Assembly (NCBI GenBank): GCA_027487695.1
Contig: JAIYDB010000029.1
Coordinates: forward strand, 1-42,529
DNA length: 42,529 nt
Direction of reading: 5' to 3'
DNA from: Cytophagaceae bacterium
Lineage (GTDB): Bacteria > Bacteroidota > Bacteroidia > Cytophagales > Flexibacteraceae
Shown here: positions 16,159-26,087 of the stretch, in pieces
How the letters are laid out: each line of letters begins with the position of its first letter
How positions within the stretch are numbered: position 1 is the first letter of the stretch
The notes under the pieces: generated by a model
Told to the model about the DNA's origin: nothing
What the model saw: the letters and a program-made list of their open reading frames with translations, nothing else
Database searches by the model: none
Position numbers and translations under genes: made by a program

Positions 16159-16577
16159 AAGTATTGAAATTGTTATGACAGTGTACAAATATACAGCAAT
16201 AACCAACCATTGGAGTAATGGCTTTTGCTATATATACTTAAACATACACGAATGTAACCAAGAATTCAACAAAATCATACCTTTTTAAACTTCCATTGCA
16301 AGCCCTATCAATTTTATAAGCATTTTTATTACATCATCAAATAGGCCAATATAGCCTTACAAAGCCAACAGGGTAATACTATGTTGTTTAAATCCTATTA
16401 AACAAACTTGAAATAATCCTATCATAAAAATGACCTAGCCTTCATTTGTAAGCATGCAAAACATTAAGAAGGCAGTTGTTTAGGAGGTTCTGCCAAAGTG
16501 TCGGTATTTTCAATTTACATTGTGCATGGCATATCAATTGTTTGAGACGTAATTATTACTAAAGCATCTGAATAAAA
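16159..16577. other. Divergent regulatory region between the type B protein gene and dnaK
   Basis: This 419-base AT-rich region has no gene. Near dnaK it holds GGCAG at 16471-16475 and CTGCC at 16490-16494 (inverted, 14-base spacer) and the imperfect dyad CTGCCA-AAG-TGTCGG at 16490-16504. A short dyad this close to a chaperone gene could be a heat-shock control site, but I recognise no established operator; CIRCE is absent. The left part carries the promoter of the type B gene. Confidence 0.4.
16186..16193 (-). promoter_or_regulatory. -7 promoter element of the type B protein gene
   Basis: On the minus strand TATATTTG matches TAnnTTTG exactly, 27 bases before the chosen ATG. No TTG sits at the expected distance upstream, so only half of the promoter is supported. 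Confidence 0.4.
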
Positions 16578-18470
16578 ATGGGCAAAATAATAGGCATTGA
16601 CCTTGGTACTACAAATAGCTGCGTGGCAGTTATGGAAGGTAACGAACCTGTAGTAATTGTAAACAATGAAGGCCGCAGAACTACTCCATCTATTGTAGCC
16701 TTTGTGGATAATGGAAATGGCGAGCGTAAAATAGGCGATCCTGCTAAGCGCCAAGCTGTTACCAACCCAAAAAATACCATAAGCTCGATTAAAAGATTTA
16801 TGGGACGTAGGTTTTCTGAAGCACAGAAAGAAATCCCTAACGTACCTTATACAGTTGAATTAGGTCCTAACGATACACCTAGAGTAAGGATTGGCGATAG
16901 GCAATATACGCCACAAGAATTAAGTGCTATGATACTTCAGAAGATGAAGAGCATTGCAGAAGATTACCTAGGCACCACAGTTACAGAAGCAGTTATCACC
17001 GTTCCTGCATATTTTAACGATGCTGAACGCCAAGCAACTAAAGAAGCTGGTGCAATTGCAGGCTTAGATGTGAAACGTATTATTAACGAACCAACTGCTG
17101 CTGCTTTAGCTTATGGTTTAGATAAGAAAAACGTGAGCATGAAAGTTGCCGTTTTCGATTTAGGTGGTGGTACTTTCGATGTATCAATCCTAGAAATGGG
17201 CGATGGCGTTTTTGAAGTACTTTCAACTGACGGCGATACACACTTAGGTGGCGACGATTTTGACCAAAAAATCATTGATTGGTTAGCTACTGAATTCAAA
17301 AACGAAGAAAACATTGATCTTCGTAAAGACCCTATGGCTTTACAGCGTTTAAAAGAAGCGGCTGAAAAAGCAAAAATTGAACTTTCATCAGGTACAGAAG
17401 CTGAAATTAACCTGCCTTATATTATTGCGGTTGAAGGTTTACCTAAGCACTTAGTACGCAGATTATCAAGATCTAAGTTTGAGCAATTAACCGACGATCT
17501 TATTCAGCGTACCTTAGAACCAACTCGCAAGGCCTTAGCTAACTCAAAACTAAATACAACTCAAATTGATGAGATTATATTAGTTGGTGGTTCTACCCGT
17601 ATTCCTAAAATTCAGGAAGAAGTTGAAAAGTTCTTTGGCAAGAAAGCTAACAAGAGTGTAAACCCAGATGAAGTTGTGGCTATTGGCGCAGCTATTCAAG
17701 GTGGTGTACTAAGTGGCGATGTTAAAGACGTATTGTTACTAGATGTAATTCCTTTAAGTCTTGGTATTGAAACCTTAGGTGGTGTATTTACTAAGTTATT
17801 AGAAGCCAATACAACTATCCCTACCAAGCGTTCAGAAACATTCTCTACTGCATCTGATAGCCAACCAAGTGTAGAAATACACGTATTGCAAGGCGAGCGT
17901 GCAATGGCGAAAGATAACCGCACAATTGGCAGGTTCCACCTTTCAGATATACCACCTGCACCAAGAGGTGTGCCTCAAATTGAAGTAGTTTTCGATATTG
18001 ATGCTAACGGTATCTTACAGGTTTCTGCTAAAGACAAAGGCACCAATAAAGAACAAAAAATTCGTATTGAGGCAAGCAGCGGCTTAACCGACGCTGAAAT
18101 TGCTAAAATGCGTGAGGAGGCAAAAGCCAATGAAGCAGCCGATAAAGTTGAAAAAGAAAAGATTGAAAAGGTAAACCAAGCCGATTCATTAATCTTCAGT
18201 ACTGAAAAGCAACTTTCTGAATATGGCGATAAGCTTTCTGAAGCAAACAAATCTAACATCAGTGCTGCATTAGAGCAATTAAAATCTGCTCACGCTAGTA
18301 AGGATATCGCTGCTATTGATGCTGCATTAGAAGCATTAAACGGTGCATGGACTGCCGCTAGCCAAGAAATGTATGCAGCAGGTGCTGGTCAAGGTCAGGC
18401 TCCGAACGGTGCCCCTGCCGATGAGCCAACTAGCAACGTAAACGATGTAGATTACGAAGAAGTTAAGTAA
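16578..18470 (+). CDS. dnaK: Chaperone DnaK (Hsp70)
   Basis: The 630-residue protein is a complete Hsp70. The nucleotide-binding domain opens [20 protein letters not shown] and includes [14 protein letters not shown] and [16 protein letters not shown]. The linker [19 protein letters not shown] is intact and is followed by the substrate-binding domain with [14 protein letters not shown]. The helical lid is followed by a Gly/Gln/Ala/Pro-rich tail ending NDVDYEEVK, the usual Bacteroidota ending. It folds and protects proteins in the cytoplasm with DnaJ and GrpE. Neither grpE nor dnaJ is adjacent here; the gene stands alone with its own terminator. Divergent dyads upstream may serve heat-shock control. 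The start is fixed by family alignment. Confidence 0.99.
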   Translation: MGKIIGIDLGTTNSCVAVMEGNEPVVIVNNEGRRTTPSIVAFVDNGNGERKIGDPAKRQAVTNPKNTISSIKRFMGRRFSEAQKEIPNVPYTVELGPNDTPRVRIGDRQYTPQELSAMILQKMKSIAEDYLGTTVTEAVITVPAYFNDAERQATKEAGAIAGLDVKRIINEPTAAALAYGLDKKNVSMKVAVFDLGGGTFDVSILEMGDGVFEVLSTDGDTHLGGDDFDQKIIDWLATEFKNEENIDLRKDPMALQRLKEAAEKAKIELSSGTEAEINLPYIIAVEGLPKHLVRRLSRSKFEQLTDDLIQRTLEPTRKALANSKLNTTQIDEIILVGGSTRIPKIQEEVEKFFGKKANKSVNPDEVVAIGAAIQGGVLSGDVKDVLLLDVIPLSLGIETLGGVFTKLLEANTTIPTKRSETFSTASDSQPSVEIHVLQGERAMAKDNRTIGRFHLSDIPPAPRGVPQIEVVFDIDANGILQVSAKDKGTNKEQKIRIEASSGLTDAEIAKMREEAKANEAADKVEKEKIEKVNQADSLIFSTEKQLSEYGDKLSEANKSNISAALEQLKSAHASKDIAAIDAALEALNGAWTAASQEMYAAGAGQGQAPNGAPADEPTSNVNDVDYEEVK

Positions 18471-18494
18471 CTTATCTCTACCTTCATATATTGA

Positions 18495-18527
18495 AGCTAC
18501 CACCCTTAAAAGTGGTAGCTTTTTTTG
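18495..18527 (+). terminator. Rho-independent terminator of dnaK
   Basis: AGCTACCAC, an 8-base loop, GTGGTAGCT, then seven Ts. It lies 25 bases past the dnaK stop codon. Confidence 0.92.
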
Positions 18528-18598
18528 TTATCTACACCTTGCTTCAAATACTAAGCAATTAAAGTCCTATTTTGCTGCGTTATCTAAAAACTTAAACT

Positions 18599-19042
18599 AT
18601 GCCGTATCTTATACTTCTGCTTATCACTTTTATAATTGGATGTACCCTACCCATTCAAGCAGGGATAAATGCCCAGCTTGCTAAGCAAATAGAACACCCA
18701 CTGTTTTCATCAATCATTTCTGTAACTGTGGCACTTATAGGCCTATTGGCTGTTTATGCTGTGAAAGTTAATGACAGGTTTAACCTTTCGGCTTTAAAGC
18801 AAGTATCGCCAAGTTTATATATAGGTGGTTTAATAGGTTCAATATATCTGTATGGAATAGTATTGTTGATACCTAAAATTGGTTCTTTAATGGCATTTAC
18901 GCTCATTATTGCTGGTCAGCTGGTAATGGCAATGATAATTGATCATTATGGTTTATTAGGCATGGAGCAACAATCTATCACCTATAAAAGCATTATTGGT
19001 GTAGCCCTTATCGGATTCGGAATTTTTTTGATTAAGAAATAA
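18599..19042 (+). CDS. YdcZ/DUF606-type DMT-superfamily membrane protein
   Basis: The 147-residue protein is almost entirely hydrophobic, with five predicted membrane segments (about 3-22, 34-56, 69-92, 96-116, 128-145). The opening FIIGCTLPIQAGINAQLAKQ and the GGLIGSIYLYG and IAGQLVMAMIIDHYG segments fit the YdcZ (DUF606) family of the drug/metabolite transporter superfamily, whose members are about 140-150 residues. The substrate is not known. It is flanked by terminators on both sides and so is monocistronic. The ATG at 18599 is the first in frame and starts the first membrane helix. Confidence 0.85.
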   Translation: MPYLILLLITFIIGCTLPIQAGINAQLAKQIEHPLFSSIISVTVALIGLLAVYAVKVNDRFNLSALKQVSPSLYIGGLIGSIYLYGIVLLIPKIGSLMAFTLIIAGQLVMAMIIDHYGLLGMEQQSITYKSIIGVALIGFGIFLIKK

Positions 19043-19062
19043 TTCCACATCTAAAACCAAAC

Positions 19063-19099
19063 AAAAACCCCTCATCCATTGCTGAATGAGGGGTTTTTT
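19063..19099. terminator. Bidirectional terminator
   Basis: CCCCTCAT (19068-19075) pairs with ATGAGGGG (19086-19093), flanked by A and T runs. It lies between the converging YdcZ-like and PID-CTERM-like genes. Confidence 0.9.
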
Positions 19100-19118
19100 A
19101 GGTTTATAAGGAAGCTAA

Positions 19119-19349
19119 TTAAGCTTTCTTATTTCTCTTTAAACGCTTAAGTCCGTAAGCAACACCACCTGCAATAAGCAAAGAGGCACCACCATCTACA
19201 GGAACACCTGCGTTCGGGTTAGATTGACCATTACCACCGCCAACAACCTCGCCAGGGTTACCCGGATCGTCGGCCTTAGCAACTTGAACTGTGCACACTA
19301 AAGCAATTACAGCGAAGGCTTTAGCAAGAGTTTGAAATGTGTTTTTCAT
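19119..19349 (-). CDS. Small PID-CTERM-like envelope protein
   Basis: The 76-residue protein has an N-terminal signal peptide (LAKAFAVIALVCTVQVAKA), a Gly/Pro/Asn/Asp-rich middle (DDPGNPGEVVGGGNGQ), and a tail of PVDGG, a hydrophobic ASLLIAGGVAYGLK helix and a basic end RLKRNKK. This tripartite tail matches the PID-CTERM protein-sorting pattern (Pro-Ile/Val-Asp then helix then basic residues) of small Bacteroidota proteins, analogous to PEP-CTERM signals handled by exosortase-like enzymes. No such enzyme is encoded here. The gene starts 40 bp after the stop of the type A T9SS protein on the same strand, so they probably share a transcript. Function is unknown; the signal and tail are directly visible. 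Confidence 0.82.
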   Translation of the reverse strand: MKNTFQTLAKAFAVIALVCTVQVAKADDPGNPGEVVGGGNGQSNPNAGVPVDGGASLLIAGGVAYGLKRLKRNKKA

Positions 19350-19389
19350 ATAGCTTAACCCAATAGGGTTTCAGTTTAAAGGTTTTTGA

Positions 19390-22300
19390 TTAGCGAACTA
19401 CTACGTTACTAGTTACTATTGAGCTAGCGGTACGAACTTGTATAGAATAAGTACCAGTCTTTAAGCCAGAAGTACTTACTGCAATTTGGTTAGCACCAGC
19501 AGTTACATTCGCAGTTTGCTTAGCTACTACCTGACCTAAAGTATTGATTACTGTAACAGTAGCAACACCATCGGCAGTTACGTTCGTTAAAGCTACATTG
19601 AACTTACCATCTACACTTGGGTTAGGGTAAACCGCAACAGTTTCAGCATTTACTTTAGCACCTACGCTAGTTACGTTCAATGGCACAAAGTGTAAAGCGT
19701 AGTTATCAATAGTTGTATTTGCAGCACCAGAGATTGATATTGCTGAAGTAGCAGTTAACAATTCAGAAGTACCTGAATTATAATCGATTAAATACACATT
19801 GTAACCAGCCATATTTTGTAAGTTAGCAACACTCAAACGGTGTGTACCAGCAGTATGGAAACGGATACCTAATGGAATAACTAGCTCATTAGTTAAATTA
19901 GGTAAGCCCTTAACAGCATAGTTAGTGTTATTTACAACGCTGTATAAAGTTGGCATACCGCTATTATTACCCATGCGTTGCGCATCCATAGCATCGTTAA
20001 AGAAACCAGTTGCGCCGTTTTGGAAATAAATTGAAGTGATATCGCCCACTGTATTAGCACCTCTGTCTAAGGTTAATTCAATAGCAGGGCGAGTGTCTGT
20101 AGCTGTACGAGATAACGCCGTGGTTTGAGTAACAGTACGGTGTGCATTCTTAAAGGTTAAGTTAACTGTTGGGTTACCAGTTTTAACACGTACTAAGAAA
20201 GCAGTCATTGGAGCAATAGAGCGGTACGCAGCAGGGAAACCATTTACATAACCAATCCAGCCACCTGTATTAGAAGAAGCAGATACCCAATGATAACGAC
20301 CAGCAAAAATCTTTGTGTTATCAAAAGCAGGATCAGTAGTTACTGCATCCCAATCAATTGTTTGAGCATAAGGGTTACCTACTAAGTTCCAACCAGAAGC
20401 ATTGCGAGTAATTTCGCGAACAACATTACCATTGTTTAAAGCACCAGTTACCGATACAATACTGTTTGCAGCTACATTGAATGCAAATCCTTGACCAGCA
20501 GCAATTACTGTATTGATATCAGAAATATTGGTCCAACCGCTACCTGCTACAGAAGCATTGCTGTTTTCGTTCCAAACTTGGATTTGGTTTGCATTAATTG
20601 GGTTTGCCAATGCACCAGCTACTAAAGTAGTAAAAGGATGCGATAAATGACGCACTGCAGTACCATTGAAGTAGGTAGGACGGATGAATCTGTTCACGGT
20701 TACGTTACCAACAACCTGTCCAGTAATTCCAGTATGACCAGCCACATATGCAGAACTAGTACTTGTTGCATTTAAAGTGATATTTCCATTAGAAACAATG
20801 TTACCACCAACTGGTGCAACAACAGAATCAACTACAACTGGTGTTGTTACTGTAATTGCATTGGTTGAAAGGTTAGTTAACGATTTTAGGCTGCTACCAG
20901 GAACAAAGTTTAGGTTTAAAGCAGCACCAGAAAATTGAAGTTTAGAACCTGCAGCCGCATTCACACGGTTTACAGACATAACCCTAGTTGCGTTTACTAC
21001 AGTTTCACGGTATTCAGCGTTTTCACCTAGTTCTAGTGAATCACACACAAGTGGGTTGTTAACACTATTTGCAGACGAGAAGAACAACTTCTTACCAGCA
21101 TTGATACGAATCCTATTAACGGTTAAGTTAGTGGTAAAAGTACCAGATATAGTGTAATCAGCATCAACTTCAATTACTGGATAAGTACGGTTGTTTAAAG
21201 AAAGTGCTCCAATTGTGGTACCTCCAATAACGAAACGAGCATTAGGTTCAAAATCAATTACTGAGTTAGGAGCAGCAGTACCGAAAGGGTTAGAAGCAGA
21301 ACCACTTTGACGGAACTGAGCATTATTTCTGAACTTGATTGAATTTACAGTTGTATTACCAAAAGCATTACCTGATTGGCGAAGGCTTTGCTCAACAACT
21401 GCAGTACCTAATACATCTATACCTGAAGTATTAGCCACAAAAGCTTGAACTGCTGTAATTTGGTTATCAATATTAGTAGCTGCCGTTAACTCAGAGGTCA
21501 TTAAAACTGAACCTCCAATAACACCATAGTTACCAGAAACTAAATTAAGCTTAATACCAGTACTTGCTATATTAGAAGATAATGTAAGACTGCTACCTGC
21601 TTCAACTTCAAAATCATTACCAGCAACACCAGCACCAATACTTAAAACTTTATCGGTGGCAGATGAAGCAATTAGCTTAACATCGGCACCATTAATAACT
21701 TTTAACGTAGCAATTGATTGCGTGTTAACATCTAATCTAACAACAGCTGTACCACCGTTGAATAATATTCTGTCAGAGGTAGCAATAGTAGTACGTTCTG
21801 GACTCCAGCTTGCTGGTGCACTCCATAAATCATTATCAGCACCTACCCATGTGTAAGTTTGAGGACCACCTGCTATAATAATATCTGAAGAAGTTGCAGA
21901 TAATGCTGGTGTGCCCGCTGCATTTGCAGTAAATGTGAAAGTACCATTAGCAGTAAACTCAACACCAGTGAAAGTAGCAACACCATTTACGAAGTTTGCA
22001 GTGTAGTTAACCGCACCCATTGCACCAGTAGAGGTAACCACACAAGAACCTGGATAAGTGGTTTCAGCACTTAAATCATCTCTTGTAGCTGTTACTGTAA
22101 ATCCAAATTGACTGTTTACAGATGTACTTGTAGGTAAACCACTAAAAACTAAAGAAGTAGCAGCACCTAGAACAGTAAATGGAGAACTAACATCGCCTGT
22201 TAAAGTAGGAGTTGTTCTGCCATCAGCAACTGAAATAGTGTGCTCACCTGCCTGATCTAAAATAAGGGTAAAATTAGCAGATACAGCATTAGGAGGGAAA

Positions 22301-23670
22301 TTAACTGTAGTAGTATTTAAAACACCAGTGCCAGTTGGTACTGCCAAAGTAATAGGAGTAGCCTCGGTTGAACTTAAAATACCAGGAACACCATTTGCAT
22401 CTTCACCTTGTACGGTAATAGTAAAGCTACGGAAACGGGTAACGCTTGCACCAGCATTTACGTTTTGAATAACAAGCTTAGAAGCAATAACATCTTGACG
22501 GGTAGGTGATTTTGTTACACCTTTGAAACGGAAGCCAGTACCTGCTGACGCTAAAACAGTAAAACCAGAAGTTGTAGCTGCTGCACCTGCGGATACGTTT
22601 ACAATTCCTGTTCCTAATGAACCCGCATCAGTAAACTTAACAAGCGCATTGTTATCAGCTGATGCAGTTCTATTTGCATAAATAACTGGTGCAGATGCGT
22701 TAGTCCAATCTACATACATTCCCCAACAACCACGGGTACCGTTTGTACCTGAAAGATCAAACTTGGTTACAAAAGACCAAGCACCACTTGCCCAAACATA
22801 TTTATAGATACCACCGTTTGCTGCATTGTTATCGTCAGTTGTATAAACAACAGTACCATCAGGACTTATCGAAAAATCGTAAAGGCTGCTATTAGCTGTG
22901 CCTGTGCCTGTTGCTAAAGCAAATAAACGAGTAGATGTTGAGCTAGAAGTAGGAGCAGAACCAGTGTAGGTATTAGTTGCTAAATCGTAAGTACCAATAA
23001 TATGAACTCCGGTTGAAGTAGAGGCTGTACTAAAAAACAAGCGGTTATTAAAGTTTTTAGCTACACGAACATTAGGAATTGTTGAATATACTTGCGCAAC
23101 AGCAGGATTAAACTTATGCACTCCACCGGTGGTAGATGTACCATTGCCTGCACCATAAAAATTACCTCCCAAAACAGTTCCTGATCTGATACTTTGACCA
23201 GAAAAGGCTGTAGCGCTAGCGTTTTGTGCAACAATAAAGGCTGTACCATTAGTCGCACCACCTACGCGAGCTACTTTTCTATTTACCGATGCACTTGTTG
23301 CAGCTACAACTCCTGTAGTTGCAGTAGTGCCATTATAACCTGCAACAGCAACAAAGTTCCCATCTTCAGATCTATCTATATAGCCTTCAGAAGTAGCATT
23401 ATAACTTTGAACCAATAAATCGGTAACTCCAGTGCTGGCAAACTCATAAAAGGCACCGGTTTCTGCACCAGTACTTGTATTATATTCAATAATACGTACT
23501 GCAGAACCGTTTGCTCCATTATTAGCCACGCGAGTAGCAACAATATGTCCTGCCGCTCCATTAAAGTTTGTGCTTGATGTGGTTTGTGCTTGTACAACAC
23601 CAAACGACAAACACAGTACAGCGAATAACACTCGCTGCAATAACTGGTTGGTTTTGTTAAATAAATTCAT
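19390..23670 (-). CDS. Large secreted T9SS type A sorting-domain protein
   Basis: The 1426-residue protein opens with a signal peptide (LLQRVLFAVLCLSFGVVQAQ). Residues about 30-420 resemble a beta-propeller-like or WD-like region (VAVAGYNG, YDFSISPDGTVVYTTDDN). Residues about 420-600 are Ig-like (FTLILDQAGEHTISV). Residues about 620-1000 are strand-rich and Asn/Thr/Val-rich, like a beta-helix. A segment with RHLSHPFTTLVAG and WNLVGNPYAQTIDWD near 1040-1150 is common in Bacteroidota surface proteins. The last 80 or so residues (VAVYPNPSVDGKFNVALTN, GLKTGTYSIQVRT) are a T9SS type A sorting domain. It is therefore exported through the outer membrane, and the tail is removed on anchoring. Its substrate is unknown. 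It heads a likely two-gene transcript with the PID-CTERM-like gene. Confidence 0.92.
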   Translation of the reverse strand: MNLFNKTNQLLQRVLFAVLCLSFGVVQAQTTSSTNFNGAAGHIVATRVANNGANGSAVRIIEYNTSTGAETGAFYEFASTGVTDLLVQSYNATSEGYIDRSEDGNFVAVAGYNGTTATTGVVAATSASVNRKVARVGGATNGTAFIVAQNASATAFSGQSIRSGTVLGGNFYGAGNGTSTTGGVHKFNPAVAQVYSTIPNVRVAKNFNNRLFFSTASTSTGVHIIGTYDLATNTYTGSAPTSSSTSTRLFALATGTGTANSSLYDFSISPDGTVVYTTDDNNAANGGIYKYVWASGAWSFVTKFDLSGTNGTRGCWGMYVDWTNASAPVIYANRTASADNNALVKFTDAGSLGTGIVNVSAGAAATTSGFTVLASAGTGFRFKGVTKSPTRQDVIASKLVIQNVNAGASVTRFRSFTITVQGEDANGVPGILSSTEATPITLAVPTGTGVLNTTTVNFPPNAVSANFTLILDQAGEHTISVADGRTTPTLTGDVSSPFTVLGAATSLVFSGLPTSTSVNSQFGFTVTATRDDLSAETTYPGSCVVTSTGAMGAVNYTANFVNGVATFTGVEFTANGTFTFTANAAGTPALSATSSDIIIAGGPQTYTWVGADNDLWSAPASWSPERTTIATSDRILFNGGTAVVRLDVNTQSIATLKVINGADVKLIASSATDKVLSIGAGVAGNDFEVEAGSSLTLSSNIASTGIKLNLVSGNYGVIGGSVLMTSELTAATNIDNQITAVQAFVANTSGIDVLGTAVVEQSLRQSGNAFGNTTVNSIKFRNNAQFRQSGSASNPFGTAAPNSVIDFEPNARFVIGGTTIGALSLNNRTYPVIEVDADYTISGTFTTNLTVNRIRINAGKKLFFSSANSVNNPLVCDSLELGENAEYRETVVNATRVMSVNRVNAAAGSKLQFSGAALNLNFVPGSSLKSLTNLSTNAITVTTPVVVDSVVAPVGGNIVSNGNITLNATSTSSAYVAGHTGITGQVVGNVTVNRFIRPTYFNGTAVRHLSHPFTTLVAGALANPINANQIQVWNENSNASVAGSGWTNISDINTVIAAGQGFAFNVAANSIVSVTGALNNGNVVREITRNASGWNLVGNPYAQTIDWDAVTTDPAFDNTKIFAGRYHWVSASSNTGGWIGYVNGFPAAYRSIAPMTAFLVRVKTGNPTVNLTFKNAHRTVTQTTALSRTATDTRPAIELTLDRGANTVGDITSIYFQNGATGFFNDAMDAQRMGNNSGMPTLYSVVNNTNYAVKGLPNLTNELVIPLGIRFHTAGTHRLSVANLQNMAGYNVYLIDYNSGTSELLTATSAISISGAANTTIDNYALHFVPLNVTSVGAKVNAETVAVYPNPSVDGKFNVALTNVTADGVATVTVINTLGQVVAKQTANVTAGANQIAVSTSGLKTGTYSIQVRTASSIVTSNVVVR

Positions 23671-23871
23671 CAGAATTATTTGGGTTTAACAGTTATAATT
23701 GGCTGGTTTACACCTAATCAAAAAAACTTCTACAAAGGTGATACTTTTACATATATACCTAGGCACTTCCAATGTTATCAAAATGTAAAGATTTGTGAAG
23801 CCGCAATTAATCCGTTCATTTCTATTGTTAAGCCAGTATATTAGACTTTTATAACCCACTATATAATTCAA

Positions 23872-24738
23872 GTGAACATTCCAAGTCCTGTAAGCGGTGC
23901 GTCAAAACCTGATAAACAAGCTGTGTTTGCTTTGATACGCATTAAAAGTATTGGTTTAAGCTTATTACTTTTTACTTCAGTTATTGCCCTACAAAATTTT
24001 GCTGGGGCATGGGGGGCTTCGGTTTATGGGTTTTCTAGTATAGTTTATTTAAACGACATCAATTTTTTGGTTGATGCTTATGGCTGGAAAAATTATGGTG
24101 CAGTTATTCTGGCCTATCTAACTGGACCTTTCCTAATAGGATTATTTGGTACTTTAGCTTATACCATTTATAGGACTGCCTGGAAAAAGAAACAGCAAAA
24201 TTTAGGCTTCTTTATGGGTTGGCTGCATTTGGTTTGTTACCTATGGTTATTTGCTGATATTGTTTCTGGAGAAGCTATGCGCAAAGGACCCTATTTTGGG
24301 TTTAACTTCCTGCTGCACAAATACCAACTATCTGAAAACCTACACTTTGTTATTGCAGGCATAGCCATAATAGCCCTTTATATAACAGGAGGTTTATCAT
24401 CCTACCGAATGCTTAGGGCCTTGCCTTCTATTAGCTTGTTATTACAAAAAGGAAACAAAAACCTAACACTAAAACTACTTCTGCATCCCGTTGGAATTAG
24501 TGTAATAATGCTTGGCATTTCTTATAGCTTAATTGATGAATTTAACCTCCGCTTTCTGGTTAACTTACTTTTCGTTTCATCGGCAGTACTAGTAGGATAC
24601 TTAGTTTGCGAGCGCTTTAAAGATATTACAGTACTTAAATATCGGTCGGTTGGCAAACCATTAAACTGGATTATTGCAGCTATAGTTGCCTTTTGTTTGG
24701 CCCTAATTATATTTGGTGGTGGGTATAATTTTAACTAA
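23872..24738 (+). CDS. Unknown polytopic membrane protein
   Basis: The 288-residue product has about seven hydrophobic segments (about 25-48, 75-100, 115-135, 155-178, 205-222, 228-247, 265-285) with short polar loops. It begins with GTG (MNIPSPVSGASKPDKQ), the first start after an in-frame stop, and a partial -7 element (TAGACTTTTA) lies just upstream. I do not recognise the family: no HExxH, transporter or glycosyltransferase motif is visible. Its stop is 27 bp before the flippase gene, so the two are probably co-transcribed and may act together at the inner membrane, but that is inference. Confidence 0.75.
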   Translation: MNIPSPVSGASKPDKQAVFALIRIKSIGLSLLLFTSVIALQNFAGAWGASVYGFSSIVYLNDINFLVDAYGWKNYGAVILAYLTGPFLIGLFGTLAYTIYRTAWKKKQQNLGFFMGWLHLVCYLWLFADIVSGEAMRKGPYFGFNFLLHKYQLSENLHFVIAGIAIIALYITGGLSSYRMLRALPSISLLLQKGNKNLTLKLLLHPVGISVIMLGISYSLIDEFNLRFLVNLLFVSSAVLVGYLVCERFKDITVLKYRSVGKPLNWIIAAIVAFCLALIIFGGGYNFN

Positions 24739-24765
24739 CTAACCATACATTTCTTACAATCCCGA

Positions 24766-25986
24766 ATGGGTAAATATCTCCTCACCTTGCTGAATGTAGG
24801 CTCCAGAGCAGTTTTTTCGCTGCTTATGAATAAATGGATTGCCGTTCAGTTTGGTACACAAGGCATTGTTTTGTTTGGGCAATTTCAGAATGCGGTTGCT
24901 ATTGCCACTGCTACCCCTACAGATGCTTTACAACGGGGATTTATCAAATTCCAATCTGGTAAAGAACTTGAAAGCAAATGGATTCAGATTCTATTACTAA
25001 GCCATATTATTGCTGGTTTAATTGCTTTTCCTGTTTGGTGGTCAGTTGCCAATATTTTACCTGTAAATAGTAACTCCCTTAGCTTTATTGTTACGGCTGA
25101 AATAGGACTTTTAATTATGCTATTGGGTTCTGCGGCTTTAAGCATAGAACAAGCAAAACTGGCATTTACCAAAGTAAACCTGCTCCAAATAGGCGGAACG
25201 GCACTTGCAACAGTTATCTCTTTTGTTGCTAGTCTGTTTTTGCCTTTGCCTATTAGCTTAGCAATATCCTTATTCGGACAGGGGCTGCCAATTATATTTG
25301 CTGCTAGATTAATTCTGCAAAACCTCAGCTTTAATAACTGGCAATTACTTCCTTGGAAACCCTTGTTAAAGTTTGCTGGAGCAATGCTAGTAATTGCCCT
25401 TTTAGGCAGAATAACCGATCTGTGGACCCGTACCACTTTACTTTCCACCTACGGAATACATAATACAGGTCTATGGCAAGCTGTTCAAAGAATAAGTGAA
25501 CTGTATTTCGTGCCCCTTACTGCCCTACTCAACCTCATATTCTTTGCAAAGGCTGCCAGCTTATTCAATGACCAAGCTGCATTGCGCTTATACTTTTATA
25601 AGTGGATGGGGGTAACCATTTCGGGAAGCTTGGTTATACTTAGCTTCATATTTTGGTGGCGGTCTGAACTATTGGTTTTATTGAATACCAATACCTTTTC
25701 TGAGGCAACTGGCCTCATGCAACAGCAACTGATTGGGGATTTTTTTAAGTCGATAAGTTATATCATGGCTATGCTTGCCATTGCCAAAGGACTTATGAAA
25801 AGGGTAATCATTACTGAGCTCTGCTCCGTTGTTGTTTATGTATCGTTAGTGCTTTGGCAAACGCAAACCCAGGCTTTTGAAACAGTTAGTCAGGTTCATA
25901 GCATTCGGTATTTTGCCTATTTCATGCTATTTGCTGTGCAATTACCAGCCATCCTGAAAGCTAATAACCAGACTGTAAAAGGCTAA
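24766..25986 (+). CDS. Wzx-like oligosaccharide flippase
   Basis: The 406-residue protein has around 12 hydrophobic segments and fits the MATE/MOP-type flippase superfamily. The N-terminus (FGTQGIVLFGQFQNAVAI, then ATPTDALQRGFIKF) and the central LLGRITDLWTRTTLLSTYG, GLWQAVQRISELYF segments resemble WzxE, which moves undecaprenyl-linked oligosaccharides across the inner membrane in O-antigen or enterobacterial-common-antigen assembly. No glycosyltransferase, polymerase or ligase gene lies next to it, so its substrate is not given by context. The start at 24766 is the first Met and opens the first helix. It is probably in a transcript with the upstream unknown membrane protein. Confidence 0.8.
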   Translation: MGKYLLTLLNVGSRAVFSLLMNKWIAVQFGTQGIVLFGQFQNAVAIATATPTDALQRGFIKFQSGKELESKWIQILLLSHIIAGLIAFPVWWSVANILPVNSNSLSFIVTAEIGLLIMLLGSAALSIEQAKLAFTKVNLLQIGGTALATVISFVASLFLPLPISLAISLFGQGLPIIFAARLILQNLSFNNWQLLPWKPLLKFAGAMLVIALLGRITDLWTRTTLLSTYGIHNTGLWQAVQRISELYFVPLTALLNLIFFAKAASLFNDQAALRLYFYKWMGVTISGSLVILSFIFWWRSELLVLLNTNTFSEATGLMQQQLIGDFFKSISYIMAMLAIAKGLMKRVIITELCSVVVYVSLVLWQTQTQAFETVSQVHSIRYFAYFMLFAVQLPAILKANNQTVKG

Positions 25987-26087
25987 GTTGCATATTTGGC
26001 GAATTACACTTTAATTTACAAGATATAATTAAGTGCCTTTATACGTTCAACATGAAGGTACCCTAATTATTCAAACCTACGTAATCA

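Noticed and set aside
16159-16206. Upstream Met for the type B protein
   Set aside because: The -7 promoter element at 16186-16193 lies inside this extension, and Met 16158 begins a normal signal peptide.
19350-19389. AACCC-AATA-GGGTT hairpin between the type A and PID-CTERM-like genes as a terminator
   Set aside because: The stem is only five base pairs and no T run follows on the minus strand; at most a weak processing or attenuation site.
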